Made by a program: the position numbers and the translations under genes
In this document: in pieces, positions 44,395 to 50,985 of the stretch
How positions within the stretch are numbered: the stretch's first letter is position 1
How the letters are laid out: every line of letters starts with the position of its first letter
The notes under the pieces: generated by a model
What the model was told of the DNA's origin: nothing
Seen by the model: the letters and a program-made list of their open reading frames with translations, nothing else
The model's database searches: none
Assembly (NCBI RefSeq): GCF_000331005.1
Contig: NZ_AEJB01000361.1
Location: 558,001 to 622,000, forward strand
Reading direction: 5' to 3'
Source: Streptomyces turgidiscabies Car8
GTDB lineage: Bacteria; Actinomycetota; Actinomycetes; Streptomycetales; Streptomycetaceae
DNA length: 64,000 nucleotides

Positions 44395-45540
44395 TCAGGT
44401 GAGGTAGTCCTCGGGGCCGCCGCGGCGGACGGTGTCGAGCGTGAAGCAGTGGAAACCGCCGCCGAACAGGCGCCGGTGGCGGTGGCGGACCGGGATCACG
44501 GTGAAGCCGCGGCGCTCCAGGACGGCGATCAGCTCCGGGTAGAGGGAGTTGACGACGACGGTGTTCTCGTCGACGGACAGCAGGTTGATGTCCATGTACC
44601 GGCTGCCGATGGGGATGACGAAGCCGAGGTCGCTGTAGTCCGGGAAGTTGCGGTCGTCGGTCTCGGGGGCGTAGATCACGTCCCAGGACTGCATGGCCTC
44701 GGGGAGAAACTTCAGGTACTCCGGTGAGCGCAGCAGCATCAGGCCGGGGCGCAGCGGGACCAGAACGCTGTCGATGTGGTTGTCCGCCATGGCGTCCAGG
44801 CGGTGGAATCGCAGGTCGCGCAGGTTGTCCCGGAGCCAGCGCAGGGCGAGTTCGTGGTTGAGGTTGGCGACGTTGACCAGGACGTCGCGGCCCAGGCGCA
44901 TGCACTGCGCGCCGTCGAAGACCATCTCCAGGCCCAGGCCCTCGATCGTGCCGGCCATCTCGCCTTCGGTGGCGCGGGCGACGTCCAAGCCCTGGCGGGT
45001 GAAGTAGCCGGTGTCGAGGGAGTCACGGGTCAGGGCGGGCCGGGGCATGCTCAGCCAGTTCGCACCCCCGGCCTGGTAGTAGCGGTAGAAGGCCGGCTTG
45101 AGCAGGTCGTTCTCGAAGATGCGGGCGCGGACGTGGGGCGCAGTCTCCACGATGGTGTTGCCCAGGACGATGCTCTGGTCGCGGACGTTGAGCGGCGGGG
45201 TGGCCCTCGCGTCCCAGTGCGGGGAGCGGATGTCGACGTCCTTGCCCGGGGCCGCGGGCCGCAGAACGTTCACCCCGCATCCGGTCAGGGCGTCGGCCAG
45301 GCCGGCGATGTCCTCGTTGAGCTCGTCAAGGAGTTGCGGGGGGATCGGCAGGAGTTCCTCCCCCGACGTGCTGGCATGCCCGTCGAGGGCGGGGGCGACG
45401 TTGTCGTAGAAGAACAGCCGCCACGAGGTGTCGGTGTGGTGGGCGTTGTAGTGATCAGCGCGGCCGAGGACCACTTCTTCAAGTCGGGTGAACTCGTCGA
45501 AGCTGTTCAGGGCCGGCGGGGCAGGGGCGGTCTGGGGCAT
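44395..45540 (-). CDS. Amidinotransferase (glycine/arginine amidinotransferase-like)
   Basis: 381 residues from ATG 45540 with GAGGAGG upstream. GATM/AGAT-like pentein: LEEVVLGRADHYNAHH, LNVRDQSIVLGN, EMVFDGAQCMRLGRD, DNHIDSVLVPLRPGL (His) and FGGGFHCFTLDTVRR (Cys). These enzymes transfer the amidino group from arginine to an amine. In this locus it could make or remodel a guanidine on the product. Confidence 0.85.
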   Translation of the reverse strand: MPQTAPAPPALNSFDEFTRLEEVVLGRADHYNAHHTDTSWRLFFYDNVAPALDGHASTSGEELLPIPPQLLDELNEDIAGLADALTGCGVNVLRPAAPGKDVDIRSPHWDARATPPLNVRDQSIVLGNTIVETAPHVRARIFENDLLKPAFYRYYQAGGANWLSMPRPALTRDSLDTGYFTRQGLDVARATEGEMAGTIEGLGLEMVFDGAQCMRLGRDVLVNVANLNHELALRWLRDNLRDLRFHRLDAMADNHIDSVLVPLRPGLMLLRSPEYLKFLPEAMQSWDVIYAPETDDRNFPDYSDLGFVIPIGSRYMDINLLSVDENTVVVNSLYPELIAVLERRGFTVIPVRHRHRRLFGGGFHCFTLDTVRRGGPEDYLT

Positions 45541-45653
45541 GGCGGGCCGCCTCCTCGGCGGCGGGCGACGGCGCGCCCCTGCCTCCGGCGCGCGGGTGCG
45601 CGCTGGGAGGGGCGGTGCCGTACGGGGGTTCGGCGGGCGGGTTCAGGGTGCGG

Positions 45654-46694
45654 TCAGGCGGCCGAGGGGTGCCGGTGCGGGGTGCAGGCGGCGCTGGCGG
45701 TGGCGAGCCGGGCGATGATGTCCTCGATCACGCACGGCTGGTCGGGAGTGGAGCGCCGGCGGAAGAAGTAGCCGGAGCACCAGGGCACTTCCTCCCACCG
45801 CTGTAGACGCTCCGAGGTGAGGGCGCGGGCCTCGGGCAGGCGCCGCCAGGGGATCTGCGGACACCAGTGGTGGACGGGGTGGTACATGTCGTCGAGATGG
45901 CCGCCGAGCAGGTGCCGGGTGAGCCAGTGCGAGCTCCAGCCGCGGGTCTGCAGGAGGATGTCGTCGTTCTCGATCAGCCCGGCGTGGTTGCCCAGATCAG
46001 TGATCCACGTGACGACCGGCCGCACCAAGACGAGCGGGAGCAGCCAGTAGAGCAGGAGGTACGGCACGCCGCCCACGGGCCACAGTGCGGCGACGACGGC
46101 CGCCCAGATCAGGGCACGGGCGGCCAGCGCTCGCCACGCCTCCCCCGGCGCGCGGGTGACCAGGGTCAGCACGGCGGTCTTCGGCAGGCGCCACATGGCG
46201 TTGCGCACGATGACCCGCAGGACGAACGCGCGCCGGCTGGGCGCCCGGCCGGCGGCACGGATGTTGCCCGCGAGGTAGGACTGGAACATCGGATCGTCGT
46301 CGGAGCCGAGCTTGGCGTGGTGCACATAGTGGCTGCTGCGGTACGGCGCGAAGCCCTCACCGAGTAGCCCGGTCAGCAGGTATCCGATGACCCGGTTGCC
46401 GCGGCGGGTGGCCATGAGCTTGGAGTGCACGCACTCGTGCCCGAGGTTGGACAGGTGGCGCTGGCGCACGCCGATGTAGCAGACGGCGATCAGCGGGCCG
46501 ACGACGTGGCCGACGAGATGCCCGGCGATCGCTGCGGCGGCGATCGCGACAAGGTCCCAGGCGACATCCCACAGACCGATCGTCGGGCGTCCGCAGAGCT
46601 TCTCCAGGTCGGTGATGAGCTGCTGGCCGAGGGCCTTACGCACGGGGCCGGAGGCTCCGGTGCCGTTGCGGGTCCTGCTGGCGGGGCTGCCCAT
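45654..46694 (-). CDS. Fatty-acid-desaturase-type membrane diiron oxygenase
   Basis: 346 residues from ATG 46694 (GGAGG 5 nt upstream). Three histidine boxes are visible: GHECVH, HYVHHAK and HPVHHWCPQ, and about four membrane helices. Such enzymes desaturate or hydroxylate lipids, carotenoids or carrier-bound amino acids. It is the first gene after the precursor, so a peptide or derived small molecule may be the substrate. Confidence 0.8.
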   Translation of the reverse strand: MGSPASRTRNGTGASGPVRKALGQQLITDLEKLCGRPTIGLWDVAWDLVAIAAAAIAGHLVGHVVGPLIAVCYIGVRQRHLSNLGHECVHSKLMATRRGNRVIGYLLTGLLGEGFAPYRSSHYVHHAKLGSDDDPMFQSYLAGNIRAAGRAPSRRAFVLRVIVRNAMWRLPKTAVLTLVTRAPGEAWRALAARALIWAAVVAALWPVGGVPYLLLYWLLPLVLVRPVVTWITDLGNHAGLIENDDILLQTRGWSSHWLTRHLLGGHLDDMYHPVHHWCPQIPWRRLPEARALTSERLQRWEEVPWCSGYFFRRRSTPDQPCVIEDIIARLATASAACTPHRHPSAA

Positions 46695-46825
46695 CAGGTC
46701 CTCCAGTCGATGTGGCGGGGTGGGAATGTGCCGTGCTCCGGCGCGCCCGCGGCTGGGCAGCGCACTGGCGGGCGCACTGTTGGCGGGCGCGCCGGAGGAC
46801 GACGGAAGGGTGGTTCAGCCGCGGA

Positions 46826-47104
46826 TCAGGCGGCGGTGAGGGCGCTGTCCGGGCGCATGCCGGCCTTGAGGTCGGTGGCGTCGGGACGCATCCCGAGCTT
46901 CAGCTCCGGGGCGTCGGGGCGCATGCCGGTCTTGAGGTCGGTGGCGTCGGGACGCATCCCGAGCTTGAGGGCGCCCGCGTCGGGACGCATGCCGAGCTTC
47001 AGGTCGGTGGCGTCGGGACGCATGCCGAACTTCAGGTCCGGGGCGTCCGGGCGCATGCCGGCCTTCAGGCCGGTGTCCGGGGTCATTGCGGCGGTAGCGG
47101 TCAT
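46826..47104 (-). CDS. Repeat peptide, candidate RiPP precursor with seven GMRPD units
   Basis: 92 residues from ATG 47104; GAGGGAG lies about 8 nt upstream. A 15-residue N-terminus (MTATAAMTPDTGLKA) is followed by seven 11-residue units, GMRPD-xxx-LK-x, the last one ending SALTAA. No signal peptide, membrane helix or known domain is visible. Each unit has one Arg, one or more Asp and one Lys; first five positions are invariant. The layout, small size and surrounding oxidases, methyltransferase and amidinotransferase make it a likely multi-core substrate. The absence of a long leader suggests that enzymes recognise the repeat itself. It could also be a structural repeat peptide. Confidence 0.75.
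   Translation of the reverse strand: MTATAAMTPDTGLKAGMRPDAPDLKFGMRPDATDLKLGMRPDAGALKLGMRPDATDLKTGMRPDAPELKLGMRPDATDLKAGMRPDSALTAA
46829..47059 (-). repeat. Seven tandem 33-bp coding repeats
   Basis: Exact 33-nt period, encoding the 11-residue GMRPD units. Repeats are near-identical at the first 15 nt and vary in the variable residues. Confidence 0.9.
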
Positions 47105-47337
47105 GGAGGTTCTCCCTCTTCGGTCGCGGGTGACCCCGCGAGTCCGTGTGATCGGCTGATGGAGCTGCCGGGCCGCGGTCGGGTGAGGTGCTGAACCGTC
47201 GGCTCGGACGTCATGGGCGCGAGCGCCCGCCGGTGGAAAGTCGCGCCGGAGCACGTCCGCTCCATCCGTGGATGAGCGTTGCGGTACGTGGTCGCGCTGG
47301 GCGCTTGGCCAGTCACGCTAGGGCTGCGCCGGAGGCA

Positions 47338-47363
47338 GCCGCAACGGCTATGGGCGTTGCGGC
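47338..47363. promoter_or_regulatory. 9-bp perfect inverted repeat (operator candidate)
   Basis: GCCGCAACG at 47338-47346 and CGTTGCGGC at 47355-47363, with an 8-nt spacer. A dimeric regulator site is likely. Confidence 0.55.
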
Positions 47364-47373
47364 GGTTGCACGG

Positions 47374-47394
47374 GACCGTTGCGTGACCGTTGCG
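47374..47394. promoter_or_regulatory. Tandem GACCGTTGCG repeats (operator candidate)
   Basis: GACCGTTGCG at 47374-47383 and again at 47385-47394, exactly 11 bp apart, so on the same DNA face. Shares CGTTGCG with the nearby inverted repeat. Confidence 0.55.
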
Positions 47395-47608
47395 CGTCCA
47401 TGCCACCTGAGCTGCGGAAACGCCGAAGTCTCGTCCTGGAACAGTGGCGGATCCGGGCCGTCGGGCGCTGCGATGCCAGCAGAAGGGCTTCTGCTGCGCG
47501 CGTCGCCGCGGCTAGCTTGTGGGACCGCCGAGGAGCCGTGCACGAGGACGCCGTGGCGACCGGATTCCCTCCATTTGCCGTTGAAAACAGAGGCCTTGAG
47601 GAGCACAC

Positions 47609-48487
47609 GTGCTCAACCCCGTTGTGATGAAGTCCGACCTGCTGTTCAGCCTGCGTGACACGCTGCGCTCAGAGACGTTCGTCGAGGTGGTCACCCCTAC
47701 GGTGCGCAGAGCCGACCTCGGCCCGGGACGTCGCGTGCCGGTCGATCTCGACGGGGGCCGCTTCCTGCGGGCGATGATCGGCCCGGCGCTGCGCGTGAAC
47801 ATGGAGCACCACCGGCGGGTCTTCGAAATCGGTCAGTGCTTCCGGCCCGAGAAGCCGGACGAGCTGCACGCGCCCGAGTTCCAGATGCTCGACCTCTACG
47901 CCGCCGACGAGAATTTCGAGTTCCTGTTCGCGCTGGCCGAGCGCCTGGTCGTCCCGCACATCCGTTACACCCCCGAGCGGGTCTCTGTCGCCGGCCACAT
48001 CCATGACGTCTTCGGCATCGACCTGCGCCGCGAGCCCCTCGGCGATCTGCCCGCACAGATGGCCGCCCACCTGGACATGGGTACCGAGGTGCCGTTCAAG
48101 ACGGTGCTCGGCCGGTTCGTGGAGCGCGAACTGGAGACCCAGAGCACGGGTGCCGCACTGTTCCTGACCGAGTACCCGATCGGCGGGGACGAGCCGTGCG
48201 CCCGTCTCACACCGGGCACGACCGCCGTCCTCAACCGTTTCGAGGTCCTGATCGACGGCCTCGAAGTCGTGCACGGCTACGAGGACGAGCCCGACCGGGC
48301 CGCGTTCGTCGAGCGGGCCCGTGCGGTGGACCTGTACGACGACGAGCAGGCCCTGGCGTGGAAGGCGATCGACGCCGGGCAAGCGCCGGCCCACAGCGTC
48401 GGGCTCGGCATCGGCATCGAGCGGCTGTGTATGGCCGCCTCCGGCATCAAGGACATCAGCGTCTTCCAGCAGTCGGCCCAGTTCTGA
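47609..48487 (+). CDS. Stand-alone class II aminoacyl-tRNA synthetase-like protein (LysRS/EpmA-type core)
   Basis: 292 residues from GTG 47609 with GAGGAG 5 nt upstream. Class II motif 2 is VFEIGQCFRPEKPDELHAPE, then FQMLDLYAA; motif 3 is GLGIGIERLCMA. It has no anticodon-binding domain, like EpmA/PoxA. Such paralogues activate an amino acid and attach it to a protein, peptide or small molecule. In this locus it may activate an amino acid for the pathway. The N-terminus is short, so it may be a minimal core. Confidence 0.78.
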   Translation: MLNPVVMKSDLLFSLRDTLRSETFVEVVTPTVRRADLGPGRRVPVDLDGGRFLRAMIGPALRVNMEHHRRVFEIGQCFRPEKPDELHAPEFQMLDLYAADENFEFLFALAERLVVPHIRYTPERVSVAGHIHDVFGIDLRREPLGDLPAQMAAHLDMGTEVPFKTVLGRFVERELETQSTGAALFLTEYPIGGDEPCARLTPGTTAVLNRFEVLIDGLEVVHGYEDEPDRAAFVERARAVDLYDDEQALAWKAIDAGQAPAHSVGLGIGIERLCMAASGIKDISVFQQSAQF

Positions 48488-48513
48488 CCGCCACCCTTCC
48501 GAAAGGAGCCGCG

Positions 48514-49386
48514 ATGTCCTTGTCGCTGCGCCCGCTCGACGACAGCGGCTTCGGCGCCGTCGTCGACTGCAACCTCGCGACCGAAGCCGAAGGGCTCGCG
48601 CCCCAGCTGGCGCGAGCCCTGCACCAGCACAGGCTGCTGGTCGTGCCCCGCCAGCACCTGACCCACGCCGATCTCCTGACCGTCGCCTCCTGCTTCGGAA
48701 CGGTGGACACGAGCATCGACCGCCGCTATGCCGTCGGCGGCTTTCCCGGGCTGACCGTCATCAGCAACATCGTCGAGGACGGCGAGTACGTCGGCATCTA
48801 CGACGGGGACGACGAGGAGGAATGGCACGCCGACAACAGCTTCAAGCCACAGCTGACCGCCGTGACGCTGCTGTACTCGGTCATCACCCCCGAGGAAGGC
48901 GGCGAGACCCGCTTCGCCGACGCGACCCGCGCCTACACCGGCCTCCCCCCGGCGGCACGGCAGCGGATCGAGAAGATGCGCGCGGTGCACTCCATCCAGC
49001 AGCTCGGCGCGTTGCAGAGCCAGGCCAGCGGCGGGCAGTCGTCGGCCGCGGCCGGGAGCCTCGCCGGCCAGCCAGAGGTCGAGCACCCGCTCGTCCTGAC
49101 CCATCCGGTCACCGGAGCCCGCTCACTGCTGCTCGGCTCCATGGTGATCCGCTGCGTCACCGGACTCTCCGATCAGGACAGCCGCGCCCTGATCGACGAC
49201 CTGCTGGAGCACACGACCAGAGCGCCGTACCTCTACAGCCATCGCTGGAGTCAGGGCGACCTCGTCGTGTGGGACAACCTCGCCACCCTCCACACCGCAT
49301 CCCCGTGCGACAGCTCCCGCCACCCCCGCCTGCTGTATCGCGCTGCCGTTCGACAGCATGCCGCTTCCCGTGGCTCCGAGGGATGA
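48514..49386 (+). CDS. TauD/TfdA-family Fe(II)/2-oxoglutarate dioxygenase
   Basis: 290 residues from ATG 48514 (AAAGGAG upstream). Iron ligands: EEWHADNSF (His-x-Asp) and TLHTASPCD (distal His), with RHPRLLYRAAV for 2-oxoglutarate. Members hydroxylate amino acids or small molecules. It follows the aaRS-like gene by 26 nt and is likely in the same operon. Confidence 0.85.
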   Translation: MSLSLRPLDDSGFGAVVDCNLATEAEGLAPQLARALHQHRLLVVPRQHLTHADLLTVASCFGTVDTSIDRRYAVGGFPGLTVISNIVEDGEYVGIYDGDDEEEWHADNSFKPQLTAVTLLYSVITPEEGGETRFADATRAYTGLPPAARQRIEKMRAVHSIQQLGALQSQASGGQSSAAAGSLAGQPEVEHPLVLTHPVTGARSLLLGSMVIRCVTGLSDQDSRALIDDLLEHTTRAPYLYSHRWSQGDLVVWDNLATLHTASPCDSSRHPRLLYRAAVRQHAASRGSEG

Positions 49387-49404
49387 CCGGCGGCGAGAAC
49401 ACGC

Positions 49405-49438
49405 TGTCTGCGCTCGTCGCCAGCCCTAGTGTTTGCCC
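49405..49438 (+). promoter_or_regulatory. Possible leaderless promoter of the AlkC-like gene
   Basis: TGTCTG at 49405-49410 and TAGTGT at 49427-49432 are spaced 16 bp, and the ATG at 49439 lies 6 nt after the -10-like box. No ribosome site is seen, which fits a leaderless mRNA. Confidence 0.4.
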
Positions 49439-50575
49439 ATGACCGCGAAGGCCGTGAAGGTGCCCCTGAAGGAAACCGCCCTCAACCTCGAGCGCATCAC
49501 CCAGATCGGACACCAAGTGCACGGCGTGTGCCCAGACTTCGACGCCAGCGCCTTCGTACAGGATGTGATGTCCGACCTACCCGCACTGGAGCTGAAAGAC
49601 CGGATTTCTCGGACCAGCCAGGCACTGCACACCCACCTTCCGGTCACCGGCACCGAAGCCCTCGACGTCCTGCTGCGCTCGCTGCCGCCGACTCCCGAAG
49701 CCGCCGGCATCACAAACGACTTCGGGTGGCACACCTACTCCCCGCACTCCGACTTCGTCGCGCGCTACCTGCGCACCGGCGAGTACCTGGACCAAGCCCT
49801 CGACGCCCTCGCGCGCTTCACCCGGTACTTCTCGGCAGAGGTCGCCGTGCGGGACTTCCTCAACGACTTCCCCGACGAGACGATGAAGGCCGTTGACGCG
49901 TGGTCCCGCGACGAGGACCACCGGACCCGCCGGCTCGCGAGTGAAGCCACCCGCCCCCTCCTGCCCTGCGCGCCCCGCATCTCCCTGCCCGACGATGCGG
50001 CGCTCCCTGTGCTCGACCGGCTCTACGCCGATTCCAGCACCTACGTCCGTACCTCCGTCGCCAACCACCTCCACGACCTCGCCGGCACGCAGCCCGAACT
50101 CGTCCTGGCCACCCTCGGGCGGTGGAAGGACACCGCCAGCGCCACCGACCAGCACTTCGCCTTCATCGCCAGGACGGCCCTGCGGAGCAGGCTCAAGAAG
50201 GGCTCGCCGGACGCCTACGCCTTCCTCGGCTACCCGCACGACGCACCTCTCGAGCTGACACCCCTCGTCCTGGAACGTACCGAGTTGGCCGACGGCGACG
50301 TGCTGACCTTCTCCGCCGCCCTCACCGCCACCGTGGCCGTCCCGGTGGATGTCATGTTCGTGATTTCCTCCACCACCCCCACCGGCAAGCCGCGCGAGAA
50401 GGTCTACTTCCTCAACCGCAACACCGTCCAGCCCGGCCGGCCGCTCCTTCTGGCCAAGCCGCACAAGCTGCGTTCGACGGCCACAACGAAGATCACTCCC
50501 GGCCCGTACACCGTCGCGATCCAGGTCAACGGCCGCCGCTTTCCCGCCGCGCCGTTCACGGTCGTCGCGGCATGA
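49439..50575 (+). CDS. AlkC-like DNA alkylation repair protein
   Basis: 378 residues from ATG 49439. HEAT-like region (about 30-250): LRTGEYLDQALDALARFTRY, AEVAVRDFLNDFPDETM, DEDHRTRRLASEATRPLLPC and YVRTSVANHLHDLAGTQPEL, a pattern typical of the AlkC family. An Ig-like C-terminal domain (about 260-378, ending PGPYTVAIQVNGRRFPAAPF) is also a feature of AlkC. AlkC removes N3-methyladenine and 3-methylcytosine from DNA. It lies in a locus of nitrogen-oxidising enzymes, so self-resistance to an alkylating product is possible. Confidence 0.78.
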   Translation: MTAKAVKVPLKETALNLERITQIGHQVHGVCPDFDASAFVQDVMSDLPALELKDRISRTSQALHTHLPVTGTEALDVLLRSLPPTPEAAGITNDFGWHTYSPHSDFVARYLRTGEYLDQALDALARFTRYFSAEVAVRDFLNDFPDETMKAVDAWSRDEDHRTRRLASEATRPLLPCAPRISLPDDAALPVLDRLYADSSTYVRTSVANHLHDLAGTQPELVLATLGRWKDTASATDQHFAFIARTALRSRLKKGSPDAYAFLGYPHDAPLELTPLVLERTELADGDVLTFSAALTATVAVPVDVMFVISSTTPTGKPREKVYFLNRNTVQPGRPLLLAKPHKLRSTATTKITPGPYTVAIQVNGRRFPAAPFTVVAA

Positions 50576-50859
50576 TCCGCGACCGGCCTTCTACCTGATC
50601 TGAGCGCTCTCCACCAGGGCCGTGCCTCGTCCTCGCCACGGCCCGGTCAGCCATGCCCCACACCGGATCCCCGGCCAGCACGGCAATCCCCCGAAGGAGT
50701 GACCCGACTGCGTCGAACAGATTTCAAGGCCCGCCGCCGCACCCTGCCCGCCCCAACAGCCCGATCAGAACGTGTGTTCACGAAATGAGCCGTGACGGAG
50801 CCCGATCCGACGCGTTCTTAGAGCACCAGTGCCACTTCCCCGCCCAGATGGAGGACATC

Positions 50860-50985
50860 ATGAATCCCGCCCCCACCCTCGTGCATCAGCCCTCCGGAAT
50901 CGAACGACGGCCCACCCCCGTGACGGTGCGCCGTGTTGACGACACCCGCTGCTCAGCACGTCTGGATACGAGGTGGGTGGCATGA
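50860..50985 (+). CDS. Small peptide (41 aa) ahead of ABC exporter
   Basis: ATG 50860 follows GGAGG by 5 nt and the stop overlaps the exporter ATG (ATGA). The 41-residue product (MNPAPTLVHQPSG start, one Cys near the end) has no known domain. Two longer starts in the frame exist but have weaker ribosome sites. It may be a translated coupling peptide or a precursor. Upstream 50,576-50,859 shows nothing else. Confidence 0.45.
   Translation: MNPAPTLVHQPSGIERRPTPVTVRRVDDTRCSARLDTRWVA

Larger units (their letters stand above)
47105..47608. promoter_or_regulatory. 504-nt divergent control region of the peptide locus
   Basis: No gene is seen. The region separates the precursor (minus) from the aaRS-like gene (plus) and must contain both promoters. 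It has an unusual density of GTTGCG elements between 47275 and 47400, listed separately. Confidence 0.6.

Noticed and set aside
43053-44402. 449-codon plus-strand frame over the cupin gene
   Set aside because: Antisense to a gene with cupin motifs and coupling on both sides; no domain and Gly/Val-rich.
46829-47059. CRISPR array
   Set aside because: The 33-bp period has no unique spacers; repeats are contiguous and in frame, so this is a coding repeat.
37638-50575. Lanthipeptide, lasso or thiopeptide cluster
   Set aside because: No LanB/C/M, lasso cyclase, YcaO or radical SAM gene was found, and the precursor has no Ser/Thr/Cys-rich core.
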